A stretch of DNA of 64,000 nt from Cupriavidus pauculus (GTDB taxonomy: Bacteria > Pseudomonadota > Gammaproteobacteria > Burkholderiales > Burkholderiaceae): positions 1,366,501 to 1,430,500 of the forward strand of contig NZ_CP044067.1 of the NCBI RefSeq assembly GCF_008693385.1. The letters run 5' to 3'. Positions 25,301 through 33,676 of the stretch are shown in pieces (the stretch's first letter is position 1; every line of letters starts with the position of its first letter). The position numbers and the translations under genes are program-made. Below the pieces are notes generated by a model. It searched no databases. It was not told where the DNA came from and was given only the letters and a program-made list of their open reading frames with translations.

Positions 25301-27046
25301 ATGACGGAGCTTCAAACCCCAACGTCCCGTCCACGCGCCATCGGCCTCGGCAGCGCCGCGCGCGATCTCTATCGCGCGCTCTGGCTGCATGCGGAGGGCG
25401 TGCGCGCGCATATGCTCGGCGCGGCGGCGCTGCTCTCCGCCGCGCAATTGCTGCGGCTGACCATGCCGTGGCTCGCCGCGCAGGCGATCAACGCGCTCCA
25501 GCAGGGCCAGATGGAAACCGCCGGCCGGTGGATCGTCTACCTCATCGGTATCTATCTGCTCTCGTGGCTGCTGCATGGTCCGGGCCGTGTGCTCGAGCGC
25601 AACGTCGGCGTGCGCGTGCGCGAGCGTCTGGCCGACCAGCTTTACGCGCGCATCGCTTCCGCGCCGCTCGCGTGGCGCGACGGCCATCACTCGGGCGAGC
25701 TCCAGCATCGCGTGGTGCAGTCGAGCCGCGCGCTCTCGGACTTCGCGCAGAACCAGTTCGGGTATCTGCAGAGCGCATTCAACTTCGTCGGCCCCATCGT
25801 CGCGCTGGCCCTGCTCTCGCGGACCAGCGGCATCATCGCGGTGACCGGTTATGTGATCGTTGCACTGATCATCCTGCGCTTCGACCGCACGCTCATGCAT
25901 CTGGCCCGCGCGGAGAACGATGCCGAGCGCCGCTACGCGGCCGCGCTGCTCGACTTCGTCGGCAATGCGGGGACGGTCATCGGCCTGCGGCTGCAGGCGG
26001 CCTCGCGCAAGCTGCTCGATCACCGCATGGCCGCCGTCATGGCGCCGCTGCGCCGCGCGGTCATGGTCAACGAAGGCAAGTGGTTTGCCGTCGATCTGCT
26101 CGGCATGGGCCTCACATGGATTCTGGTCGTGGTGTACGTGCTGCAATCGCGCCAGCCCGGGCAGGCCGTGCTGCTCGGCACGATCTTCATGATCTACCAG
26201 TACGCCCAGCAGGCCGCCACCGTCGTGGGTGCGATGGCGACCAACTTCCAGAGCTTCGCGCGCATGCATACCGACTACGGCAGCGCGGCACCGATCTGGG
26301 ACGCGCCGGGCGACCCCGAGGCCATCGTGCCGGCGGTGGTCCCCGATGCGCCATGGCGGACGCTGGCCCTGCGCGGCGCGACCTGGCGCTACGCGAACGA
26401 TGCACGCGGCGGCCTCCATGGCGTGGATCTGGAGCTCGCCCGTGGCGCGCGCGTGGCGCTGATCGGACCGAGCGGCGGCGGCAAGAGTACGTTGCTGCGG
26501 GCGCTCGCCGGACTCTATCGGCCGCAGCAGGGCGAACTGCTGCGCGACGGCGAATCACGCGACTGGAGCGAATTGCGGACGCTCGCCACGCTGATCCCGC
26601 AGGAGGCGGAGGTCTTCGAAGCCAGCGTCGAGGAGAACCTCACGTTCGGGGTACCGGCCGACGCGGCGGCGCTGCAGTCGGCCGTGCATGCGGGCGTGTT
26701 CGATGAAGTCTTGCAGCGCATGCCCGATGGGCTGGCCAGCACGCTCAACGAGCGCGGCAGCAACCTGTCGGGCGGTCAGCGCCAGCGGCTCGCCCTGTCG
26801 CGCGGGGCGCTCGCCGCGCAGGGCAGTTCGCTGCTGCTGCTCGACGAGCCGACCAGCGCGCTCGACCCACAGGCCGAAGGCCGTGTGTTCGACCGTATGT
26901 TCGCTGCGTTCCCGACGGCCTGCATCGTGGCGTCGGTGCATCGGCCCAGCCTGCTCGCGCGCTTCGATACGATCGTGGTGGTGGAAGCGGGCCGCGTGGT
27001 CGATGCCGGCCCGCGCGATGCGGTGCTGGCACGGCGGCCGGCATGA
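25301..27046 (+). CDS. ABC exporter, fused membrane and ATPase domains
   Basis: 581 aa. The N-terminal transmembrane domain (about residues 40-320, six helices) is followed by an ATPase with Walker A GPSGGGKST, signature LSGGQRQRLALSR, Walker B LLLLDEPTSALDPQ and an H-loop VASVHRPS. As a half-transporter it should homodimerise. AAGGAG lies about 10 nt upstream. It follows the LysR gene by 14 bp. Substrate unknown; the family exports lipids, peptides or drugs. Confidence 0.88.
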   Translation: MTELQTPTSRPRAIGLGSAARDLYRALWLHAEGVRAHMLGAAALLSAAQLLRLTMPWLAAQAINALQQGQMETAGRWIVYLIGIYLLSWLLHGPGRVLERNVGVRVRERLADQLYARIASAPLAWRDGHHSGELQHRVVQSSRALSDFAQNQFGYLQSAFNFVGPIVALALLSRTSGIIAVTGYVIVALIILRFDRTLMHLARAENDAERRYAAALLDFVGNAGTVIGLRLQAASRKLLDHRMAAVMAPLRRAVMVNEGKWFAVDLLGMGLTWILVVVYVLQSRQPGQAVLLGTIFMIYQYAQQAATVVGAMATNFQSFARMHTDYGSAAPIWDAPGDPEAIVPAVVPDAPWRTLALRGATWRYANDARGGLHGVDLELARGARVALIGPSGGGKSTLLRALAGLYRPQQGELLRDGESRDWSELRTLATLIPQEAEVFEASVEENLTFGVPADAAALQSAVHAGVFDEVLQRMPDGLASTLNERGSNLSGGQRQRLALSRGALAAQGSSLLLLDEPTSALDPQAEGRVFDRMFAAFPTACIVASVHRPSLLARFDTIVVVEAGRVVDAGPRDAVLARRPA

Positions 27047-27056
27047 TGGCTGCGGT

Positions 27057-27554
27057 CTAGCGAATCTTGCCGAAGCCGTCGGCGGCCCAGCGGCCCGCGC
27101 TTTCGCGCGTGAGGCGGAAATCGGGCCGCACATTGACGGTCGCGAGCACGTCGCCGAGCGGGTTCACCGCCGTCAGCGTGCCGAACGGCTCGAACTCGTC
27201 GGGCGTGATCGCGAGCCTGACGGAGATCACGTCGTCGCCGAGCTCGATCGACACCTGCTTGTTCAGTTGCGCGTGCAGCTGCTGCTCGTGGCGGCGAATG
27301 ACCTCGGAAGCCGTCTTCACCAGCGTCTGATGCGCGGTGGCATCGAGCGGCTTCGGATCGACCTTGTTGCGCCCCATGGTCCAGGGACCGACCAGTGCGG
27401 GTTCGGCACTGCCATCGCGAATCATCTCGACAGCCCAGCCTTCGCCGTCTTCATTCTTGATGACGCGCGCGGTCCAGCCCTTGTCTTTCCAGAGGCGCGG
27501 CTCGTGAATCTGCTCGGGTTCAGCCGAGTCGGGTGCTTCGGTATGCGGGTCCAT
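27057..27554 (-). CDS. Hypothetical protein
   Basis: 165 aa, acidic N-terminus, no signal peptide or membrane segment. Visible features are an early DKGWTARVIKNEDGEGWAVEM strand-rich segment, a helical stretch rich in Gln/His (TLVKTASEVIRRHEQQLHAQL) and a C-terminal beta-rich part ending GFGKIR. Codon use matches the neighbours. Convergent with the ABC exporter (10 bp apart). I do not recognise a family; it looks like a genus-restricted cytoplasmic protein. Confidence 0.7.
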   Translation of the reverse strand: MDPHTEAPDSAEPEQIHEPRLWKDKGWTARVIKNEDGEGWAVEMIRDGSAEPALVGPWTMGRNKVDPKPLDATAHQTLVKTASEVIRRHEQQLHAQLNKQVSIELGDDVISVRLAITPDEFEPFGTLTAVNPLGDVLATVNVRPDFRLTRESAGRWAADGFGKIR

Positions 27555-27596
27555 GCGTGAGGCCGGGAATGCGGAAATGCGTGCGGGGCATGGATT

Positions 27597-28688
27597 TTAG
27601 CCCAGTCCGCAGCGCGCAATGCCCGATTCCGACCATTGCAGGCCTAACCCGGGCCGATTCGGCGGCGCGATCCTGCCATCGACGATCTCCAGCGGCGCCT
27701 CGAGAATCGCGTCCGCCCAGCTCGTGTATTCGAGCCAGTGCGCGGTCGGCGTGGCCGCCAGCAGATGAATGCTGATCTCGGGAAACAGATGCGAGGACAC
27801 GGGTACGCCCCGCGCGGCGGCGATCGCAGCGCCTCGCATCCATCCCGTGACACCGCCGATGCGCGCGGGGTCGAGCATCAGGTAATCGGCCGCGCGCGTG
27901 GCCACGACGTCGAATACCGCCTCCGGACCGTCGAGGTTCTCGCCAAGCTGGACCGGCGTATCGAGCGCCGCGGCAATGGCGGCGTAGCCCTGCAGATCGC
28001 CATGACGAATCTGCTCCTCGAGCCAGTAGACATTCAGGCCATCGAGGGCGCGGCCACGCTGGATCGCCTCGGGCACCGTCAGCGCCTGGTTGTAATCGAC
28101 CATCAGCGCGGCATCGCTGCCCATCGCGCCGCGCACGGCGGCCGCAACCTCCCGGTCCACGCGCGCATCCGCGTGTCCCAGCCGCAGCTTCACCGCGTGG
28201 AAACCGGGTTCGAGCAGCCGCACGGCTTCCTCGGCCGCGTCCTTCGCGGGCATCAGGCCCAGGCCGTCGCTGTTGTAGGCCGGGATCGGATCGAGGGTGC
28301 CACCGAGAAACGTGGCCAGCGGCATCTCCGCCGCCACGGCCTGCGCGTCCCACAGCGCGATATCGATGGCCGCGAGCGCCATGCGCGCGACGCCGGTCAC
28401 GCCGAGCAACGCATAGCGGCGCCCCAGAAAGTCCGCGATCTTCGCGGGCGCGGCCTCCATGCCCGCAATCAGCCCGTTGGCCTCCGCGAGGATCTCGGCG
28501 ATGGCACGCGCGCCACTATCCCGATAGCAGAACAGATAGCTCCGGCCGATGACACCCTCTTTCGTCTCGAGATCGACGAGCAGCAGGGGCGCGGCGGTAA
28601 CCCGGGCCGCGCTCGTGCCGAGCGGAAATTTCATCGGCACTTTGACGAACCGGGTCCGGATGGCGGAAATATGCAGGGCGGGCTTCAC
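27597..28688 (-). CDS. Mandelate-racemase homologue with altered catalytic lysine
   Basis: 363 aa, enolase superfamily. It aligns residue for residue (offset +3) with my recollection of Pseudomonas putida mandelate racemase: K167, metal ligands D198 (VDYNQ), E224 (WLEEQ) and E250 (LGEN), dyad D273/H300 (SSHLFPEIS) and E320. The second lysine of K-x-K is Arg (R169; VKLRLG). GTG 28688 is used because GGAG lies 7 nt upstream and homology starts there. Divergent from the GntR gene whose operator lies between them. It may racemise or dehydrate a 2-hydroxy acid. Confidence 0.85.
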   Translation of the reverse strand: MKPALHISAIRTRFVKVPMKFPLGTSAARVTAAPLLLVDLETKEGVIGRSYLFCYRDSGARAIAEILAEANGLIAGMEAAPAKIADFLGRRYALLGVTGVARMALAAIDIALWDAQAVAAEMPLATFLGGTLDPIPAYNSDGLGLMPAKDAAEEAVRLLEPGFHAVKLRLGHADARVDREVAAAVRGAMGSDAALMVDYNQALTVPEAIQRGRALDGLNVYWLEEQIRHGDLQGYAAIAAALDTPVQLGENLDGPEAVFDVVATRAADYLMLDPARIGGVTGWMRGAAIAAARGVPVSSHLFPEISIHLLAATPTAHWLEYTSWADAILEAPLEIVDGRIAPPNRPGLGLQWSESGIARCGLG

Positions 28689-28724
28689 GGTGTTTCTCCA
28701 GGCGGGGGGCAGTGATAGAGTGTC

Positions 28725-28752
28725 AACCAATCGATCCGAAAATCTAACCAAT
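28725..28752. promoter_or_regulatory. Two direct AACCAAT half-sites upstream of the racemase homologue
   Basis: AACCAAT occurs at 28725-28731 and TAACCAAT at 28745-28752, about two helical turns apart, between the divergent racemase-like and GntR genes. They match the half-site of the nearby GntR palindrome TTGGTTAACCAA and may be additional binding sites for the racemase-gene promoter. Confidence 0.45.
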
Positions 28753-28781
28753 CCTAGTCCAATGTCGTTCGATTCGCCAAA

Positions 28782-28793
28782 TTGGTTAACCAA
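28782..28793. promoter_or_regulatory. GntR operator (autoregulatory)
   Basis: TTGGTTAACCAA, a perfect 12-bp palindrome, directly abuts the ATG of the GntR gene. The same palindrome, extended to ATTGGTTAACCAAT, lies just before the ribosome binding site of the reductase gene at 29527-29540. Binding here would block translation initiation or transcription of the regulator gene itself. Confidence 0.7.
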
Positions 28794-29465
28794 ATGAGAA
28801 CCGACGCCGCAGTCGAGAAAGTCCGCAGCCATCTGCTGCGCGGCAATGCCGAAGACGGCGCGAAGCTGCCGACCGAACGCGCCCTCGCCGAATCGCTCGG
28901 GGTCTCGCGCAATGTCGTGCGCAAGGCGCTGGCCGCGATGGAGATGGAAGGCCGCGTGGTCCGCAAGGTCGGCAGCGGCACCTACCTCGCGCATCAGCCA
29001 CGGCGGCCGGGCGGCGCGCTGCCGGGCACGGACGGCGAGGTGCTCGACCTCAGCCCGAAGCAGATCGTCGAGGCCCGCCTGGCCGTCGAACCGAACCTCG
29101 CCGCGGTGGCCGCGATGAACTGCACCACGCAGGATCTGGCCCATCTGACGGCATGCGCCGAGCGTTACCACGTGGCCGACGACTTCGAGGCGTACGAACT
29201 GGCCGACCATGGTTTCCATCGCGCGATCGCCATGGCCACGCACAATCCGCTGCTGATCCGTGCCTACGAAGCATTCATCGCGGCCGACGAAGGCGTCGAG
29301 TGGGGGAGCATCCGCCAGCGCCTGCTGACTGCGGAGCGCCGCGTGGACTCGCGCCGCGAGCATGACAAGATCGTCGCGGCCATTCGCAGCCGCGATGCGG
29401 CCGCCGCCTACGCGGCCTCGCGCGAGCACCTCGAACACATCACCTCCGCCCTGCTCCGTCCGTAG
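28794..29465 (+). CDS. GntR-family (FadR/FCD) transcriptional regulator
   Basis: 223 aa. N-terminal winged HTH with LPTERALAESLGVSRNVVRKALAAMEMEG, then a FCD helical effector domain containing the metal-binding pattern DHGFHRAIA and a later SRREHDKIVAAI. ATG 28794 is chosen over a TTG 12 nt upstream inside the operator. Flanked by the racemase homologue (divergent) and the reductase-like gene (downstream), both with its putative operator; it probably represses both until a hydroxy or keto acid binds. Confidence 0.88.
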   Translation: MRTDAAVEKVRSHLLRGNAEDGAKLPTERALAESLGVSRNVVRKALAAMEMEGRVVRKVGSGTYLAHQPRRPGGALPGTDGEVLDLSPKQIVEARLAVEPNLAAVAAMNCTTQDLAHLTACAERYHVADDFEAYELADHGFHRAIAMATHNPLLIRAYEAFIAADEGVEWGSIRQRLLTAERRVDSRREHDKIVAAIRSRDAAAAYAASREHLEHITSALLRP

Positions 29466-29526
29466 CGATATTCGCCGCCATTTGACACGGGACGTTTGTC
29501 GTACCAAAATTGGACCAATAAATGTT

Positions 29527-29540
29527 ATTGGTTAACCAAT
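29527..29540. promoter_or_regulatory. GntR operator upstream of the reductase-like gene
   Basis: ATTGGTTAACCAAT, a perfect 14-bp palindrome, is immediately followed by the ribosome binding site TGGAGG and the ATG at 29553. It is the same core as the site at 28782-28793, which defines a compact regulon. Confidence 0.7.
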
Positions 29541-29552
29541 TGGAGGCGACAA

Positions 29553-30473
29553 ATGAAGATTGCAGTCATCGGTTCGGGCGGCGTCGGCGGGTTTTATGGC
29601 TTCAAGCTCCAGCAGGCGGGCCATGACGTGACCTTCGTCGCGCGCGGCGCGCATTTGCGGGCCATGCAGGAAGGCGGCCTGCATATCGAGGGCGACAACG
29701 GCGAGCTGCAGTCCCTGAAGAAGGTCAAGGTGACCGACGACATCCGGTCGCTCGATCGGCCGGACATCATCCTCATCGCGGTCAAGCTGTGGGATCTCGA
29801 ATCCATCGCGCAGGAGCTCCAGACCATTGCCGGCCCCGATACCGCGGTGCTCTCGCTGCAGAACGGCGTGATCAAGGACCACGTGCTGCGTCGCGTGTTC
29901 GGCGAAGCCGCCGTGATCGGTGGCGTGGGGTACGTGGCCACGACCATCGGCCGCCCCGGCGTGATCCGGCAGACCGGCGCGCTCCAGCGTGTCACGTTGG
30001 GCGAGTACGACGGCGTGCACCGCGAGCGTTCCGCGCAACTGGTCAAGAGCTTCGCGGAGATGGGCGTCGATGCCCTGCTCGCCCACGATATCCAGCGCGT
30101 GCTCTGGGAAAAGTATGTGTTCCTGGTCGGCCTCTCGTCGATGACCTGCCTTACGCATCTGACCATCGGACCGATCCGCGAGAGCGAAGGCAGCCGCGGC
30201 GTGTTGCGGTCGGTGATTGCGGAGGGTGTGCAGGTGGGCCGTGCCCTCGGCGTCCGGCTGCCCGAGGACTATGCGGACCAGTGCATGAAGCTCGTCGATA
30301 ACCTGCCCTACACGATGACGTCGTCGATGTTCCACGACCTCGAGAAGGGCAATCGCATCGAGCTGCCGTGGCTGGGCGGCGGCGTGGTGTCGCTGGCGAA
30401 GGAAGCCGGCGTGGACGCGCCCGTCAACACGCTGATTGCCAACGCGCTGTCGCCGTATGTGAACGGGCGATAA
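29553..30473 (+). CDS. Ketopantoate-reductase-family oxidoreductase (PanE-like)
   Basis: 306 aa. N-terminal NADP-binding MKIAVIGSGGVGGFYGFKLQ; LQNGV (substrate Asn region) and VLWEKYVFLVG (catalytic Lys region) are the ApbA/PanE landmarks. GGAGG lies 6 nt before the ATG. Regulation by the adjacent GntR via the palindrome 12 bp upstream is likely. Co-control with a mandelate-racemase homologue suggests a 2-keto/2-hydroxy acid catabolic role rather than pantothenate synthesis. Confidence 0.87.
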   Translation: MKIAVIGSGGVGGFYGFKLQQAGHDVTFVARGAHLRAMQEGGLHIEGDNGELQSLKKVKVTDDIRSLDRPDIILIAVKLWDLESIAQELQTIAGPDTAVLSLQNGVIKDHVLRRVFGEAAVIGGVGYVATTIGRPGVIRQTGALQRVTLGEYDGVHRERSAQLVKSFAEMGVDALLAHDIQRVLWEKYVFLVGLSSMTCLTHLTIGPIRESEGSRGVLRSVIAEGVQVGRALGVRLPEDYADQCMKLVDNLPYTMTSSMFHDLEKGNRIELPWLGGGVVSLAKEAGVDAPVNTLIANALSPYVNGR

Positions 30474-30490
30474 GCGGCCGGCCCGAAACG

Positions 30491-31168
30491 CTAGTTGCCG
30501 GCCTGCAGCCGCTCGACGAGCAGCTTGCCGGTGCCGGCGATATGGGCCCGAAGCAGATTGCACGCGGCTTCCACGTCTCGCGCGCGGCAGAGTGCCAGCA
30601 ATTCGCGGTGCTCCTGCTGCGATCGCTCGACATGGGACGTCGCTTCCCACGTATATCGCAGGTAGCGCTCGAACCCGAGACGCAGCGTCTCCACGAGCGC
30701 GATGGTCCGGGCGCGGCCGCATGCCGCATATAGCGTGCGGTGGAACTGCGCGTTCAGCTGGATCAGCTGTCCCACATCCTTCGCGCGGTCGAGTTCCTTC
30801 GACAACTGCTGTGCGGTATCGAGGTGGCTGTCCGTCATCAGCGGAATGGCCCAGGCCAGCGCCTGCCCCTCCACGAGAATGCGCAGCGCCGTGGTCTCTT
30901 CCGCTTCCTCGGCGGACATCAGCGCCACGCTGACGCCACGGCGCGGTTCGGCGACGAGGAAACACTCGCCGATCAGATCCTTGAATGCCTCCCGCGCGAC
31001 CGTCTGGCTCACGCCGAAGCGGGTCGCGATGGCGTCCTGCTTGAGCCGATCCCCGGGCTGCAGCTTCCCCTGAATGATCTCGTTGCGGAGCGTATCCACG
31101 AGGATGCCGGCCGTCGAGCGGTCCGGCATCTCGGACGCCGTCGCGAGCAGTTGTGACGAAGGGTGCAT
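30491..31168 (-). CDS. GntR-family (FCD) transcriptional regulator
   Basis: 225 aa. HTH around residues 25-75 (LKQDAIATRFGVSQTVAREAFKDLIGE) and an FCD domain with NAQFHRTLYAACG and QQEHRELLALC. Divergent from the HAD-ABC-lyase operon starting at 31275, with a 16-bp palindrome in between. Convergent with the PanE-like gene. Most likely the repressor of the importer operon. Confidence 0.87.
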   Translation of the reverse strand: MHPSSQLLATASEMPDRSTAGILVDTLRNEIIQGKLQPGDRLKQDAIATRFGVSQTVAREAFKDLIGECFLVAEPRRGVSVALMSAEEAEETTALRILVEGQALAWAIPLMTDSHLDTAQQLSKELDRAKDVGQLIQLNAQFHRTLYAACGRARTIALVETLRLGFERYLRYTWEATSHVERSQQEHRELLALCRARDVEAACNLLRAHIAGTGKLLVERLQAGN

Positions 31169-31216
31169 GCGAAATCTCCTGATGGACCGAATTCTACACC
31201 AGAAGAACCACTTTAC

Positions 31217-31232
31217 CGATTATCGATAATCG
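31217..31232. promoter_or_regulatory. 16-bp palindrome, probable GntR/FCD operator
   Basis: CGATTATCGATAATCG is a perfect palindrome between the GntR gene (start 31168) and the HAD gene (start 31275), followed by a further half-site CTTATCG. Its size and position fit an FCD-type GntR operator controlling both directions. Confidence 0.6.
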
Positions 31233-31274
31233 CTTATCGTTAACTCACACCTTCCCAACCCAGAGACCACACGC

Positions 31275-31988
31275 ATGACCACGCTTCGTCTTTCCGACTT
31301 CGACGCCATCACCTTCGACGTCTACGGCACCCTGATCGACTGGGAGCCTTCCATCGCGGCGTTCCTGCTCCAATGGGCCGCGGAGAACGGCATCTCCGCC
31401 GATGCCGGTACGCTGGTGATGGCATTCGACGGCGCCCGCGCGCGCATCCAGAAGGAACGCCCCGCGCACCTCTATCCCGAGGTGCTCAATCGATGCTTCG
31501 ACCAGATCTGCGCCGACTTCGGCGTGCCCGTGAACGAAGACCGCCGCCGCCAGTTCTCGGCGAGCCCCCATACGTGGCCCGCCTTCGCCGATAGCCACGA
31601 AGGGCTCGTGCGGCTCCAGCAGTCGGCCCGCATCGGCGCGCTCAGCAATATCGACGTGGCCTCGCTCAATACCTCGTGCCGCGTCCTCGATTTCCAGTTC
31701 GATGTGGTCGTGACCGCCCAGCGCGTCGGCGCCTACAAGCCGGACTGGCCGCACTTCGATACCGGCATTGGCGAACTTGCCCGCCTTGGCGTGCCGCGCG
31801 AGCGAATCCTGCACGTCGGCCAGAGCCTGCGCGCCGATATCACACCGGCCAACAAGCTCGGCCTGCGCTGCGCCTGGATCAACCGGCCGGAGCGTCTGCT
31901 CGGCCTGTCCGGTGAAGGCGCCGCGGAAGCGCGCCCCGACCTCACGGTGTCCAGCCTCGCCGAGCTCGTCTCCGCGCTGACGGACTAG
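31275..31988 (+). CDS. HAD-superfamily hydrolase, haloacid dehalogenase type II-like
   Basis: 237 aa. Motif I FDVYGTLID places the nucleophile at D15; motif II is ALSNID; the motif III lysine is in GAYKPD; motif IV region reads VGQSLRADITPANKLGL. The usual haloacid dehalogenase SNAWD motif is absent, so a phosphatase or other C-halogen/C-P hydrolase is equally possible. First gene of a six-gene operon with a polar amino-acid ABC importer and a PLP ammonia-lyase. Confidence 0.8.
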   Translation: MTTLRLSDFDAITFDVYGTLIDWEPSIAAFLLQWAAENGISADAGTLVMAFDGARARIQKERPAHLYPEVLNRCFDQICADFGVPVNEDRRRQFSASPHTWPAFADSHEGLVRLQQSARIGALSNIDVASLNTSCRVLDFQFDVVVTAQRVGAYKPDWPHFDTGIGELARLGVPRERILHVGQSLRADITPANKLGLRCAWINRPERLLGLSGEGAAEARPDLTVSSLAELVSALTD

Positions 31989-32047
31989 CCCACGCCAGCG
32001 CGCCTGCCATTTCCCCTTCACGCGTTCCGACCCAGAGAGTTCCTGCC

Positions 32048-32944
32048 ATGAAGACACTTCGACCGTTCTCGCGCCTTCTGCCCGGTGGCGCGCTTGCCCT
32101 GCTGGCCCTGATCGCGGCGGTCCATATTCCAGCCGCCCGCGCGCAGACTTCCGACGCGGTGCTCGACCGCATCAAGTCGAAGGGCGCCATCACCCTCGGC
32201 TATCGCGAAACCTCCATACCGTTTTCGTATCTGAACGACGACAAGAAGCCTGTCGGGTATGCGATCGACCTCTGCATGAAGGTGGTCGCGGACGTGAAGC
32301 AGCGGCTGAAGAATCCGGCGCTCAAGGTGGACTTCGTGGCCGTGAACCCGCAGAACCGCATTCCGCTCGTCGCCAATGGCACCGTCGATATCGAATGCGG
32401 CTCCACGGTCAACACGCTGGGCAGGCAGGCGCAGGTCGACTTCAGCGCGCCGCACTTCATCTCGACCACGCGTCTGCTCGTTCGCAGGAACGCGGGCATT
32501 CGCGAAGTGGAGGACCTCAACGGCAAGGCGGTGGCGTTGCCCATCAACACGACGCCCGAGCGGCTCGTGAAGTCGCTGATCGAAGCGAAGAAGCTCCAGG
32601 TGCGCGTGGTCCCCGTGCGCGACAACGCCGAAGGCTTTCTCGCGCTGTCCACGGGCCGCGCGGACGCGTTCTCCACGGACGACATCCTGCTCTTCGGCCT
32701 GCGCAAGAGCGCGCCAAACCCGACGGACTTCGAGGTGGTGGGCCGCCCGCTGTCGTTCGATCCGAACGGCCTCATGATCCAGAAGAACAGCACGGTGTTC
32801 CTGAGCCTCGTGAACGCGACGATCGCGCGAGCCGCGCGCGACGGGGAACTGAAAGCGTCGTACGACACGTGGTTCACGCCGCTGCAGGTACCGATGTCGC
32901 CCGACCTCGTTGCCGCGTTCAAGCTGGCCGCGCTGCCCGAATGA
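32048..32944 (+). CDS. Amino-acid ABC transporter, periplasmic binding protein (GltI-like)
   Basis: 298 aa. Signal peptide ending ARA-QTSDAVLDRIK; mature domain ITLGYRETSIPFSYLNDDKKPVGYAIDLC is typical of cluster 3 polar amino-acid receptors of the GltI (glutamate/aspartate) type. DIECGSTVNTLGRQAQVDFS is the ligand-binding central region. Followed closely by two permease genes and an ATPase gene. Probable ligand: aspartate/glutamate or a substituted derivative. Confidence 0.88.
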   Translation: MKTLRPFSRLLPGGALALLALIAAVHIPAARAQTSDAVLDRIKSKGAITLGYRETSIPFSYLNDDKKPVGYAIDLCMKVVADVKQRLKNPALKVDFVAVNPQNRIPLVANGTVDIECGSTVNTLGRQAQVDFSAPHFISTTRLLVRRNAGIREVEDLNGKAVALPINTTPERLVKSLIEAKKLQVRVVPVRDNAEGFLALSTGRADAFSTDDILLFGLRKSAPNPTDFEVVGRPLSFDPNGLMIQKNSTVFLSLVNATIARAARDGELKASYDTWFTPLQVPMSPDLVAAFKLAALPE

Positions 32945-32963
32945 CCCCGGCCGGAGCCCGACC

Positions 32964-33674
32964 ATGAATTACGCGTGGAACTGGTCCGTGCTGGTCGCGG
33001 AACCCTACTTCGAATGGCTGCTGACGGGACTGCGCATGACGCTGGTCATCTCGCTTGCCGCGTGGGCGATCGCGCTGGCGCTCGGCACGCTGCTCGGCGT
33101 GGTGGGATCCCTGCCCGGACGCGTGCGCCTGATCATGCCGGCCTATGTGGCGGCCTTTCGCAATGTGCCGCTGCTGCTGCAGCTGTTTCTATGGTTCTTC
33201 GTGCTGCCCGAGCTGTTGCCCGCCGCCGCGGGTCACTGGCTCAAGCGCGACCTTCCCGCCCCCGAACTGTGGACGGCCATCGCGGCCCTCGGGCTCTTTA
33301 CGGCGGCACGCGTCGCGGTGCAGGTGCGCGCGGGCATTCGAGCGACGCCGCGCGGGCAACGCATGGCCGCGATGGCGTCGGGCATGACACTCGCGCAAGC
33401 GTACCGGCACGTGGTACTGCCGCAGGCCATTCGCACGGTGCTGCCGCCGCTCACGTCGGAATTTCTCACGGTGTTCAAGAACTCCGCGCTGGCGCTGACC
33501 ATCGGGGTCTACGAACTCACCGCGCAGAGCCGGCAGATCGAGAGTTTCACCTTCAACGGCTTCGAGGCGTTCACCGCGGCCACGGTGGTGTACCTGGCCA
33601 TGGCGCTGATCGTGACCGGCGGCATGCGGGCGCTCGAGAAGCGGCTGATCGTCCCCGGCATGCGGAGCGCCTGA
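32964..33674 (+). CDS. Amino-acid ABC transporter permease (GltJ-like)
   Basis: 236 aa, about five membrane segments. TGLRMTLVISLAAWAIALALG at the start and AAMASGMTLAQAYRHVVLPQAIRTVLPPL, the EAA loop that contacts the ATPase, are diagnostic of His/Glu/Gln-type permeases. ATG 32964 begins MNYAWNWSVL as in GltJ. Two bp separate its stop from the next permease gene. Confidence 0.88.
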   Translation: MNYAWNWSVLVAEPYFEWLLTGLRMTLVISLAAWAIALALGTLLGVVGSLPGRVRLIMPAYVAAFRNVPLLLQLFLWFFVLPELLPAAAGHWLKRDLPAPELWTAIAALGLFTAARVAVQVRAGIRATPRGQRMAAMASGMTLAQAYRHVVLPQAIRTVLPPLTSEFLTVFKNSALALTIGVYELTAQSRQIESFTFNGFEAFTAATVVYLAMALIVTGGMRALEKRLIVPGMRSA

Positions 33675-33676
33675 TC

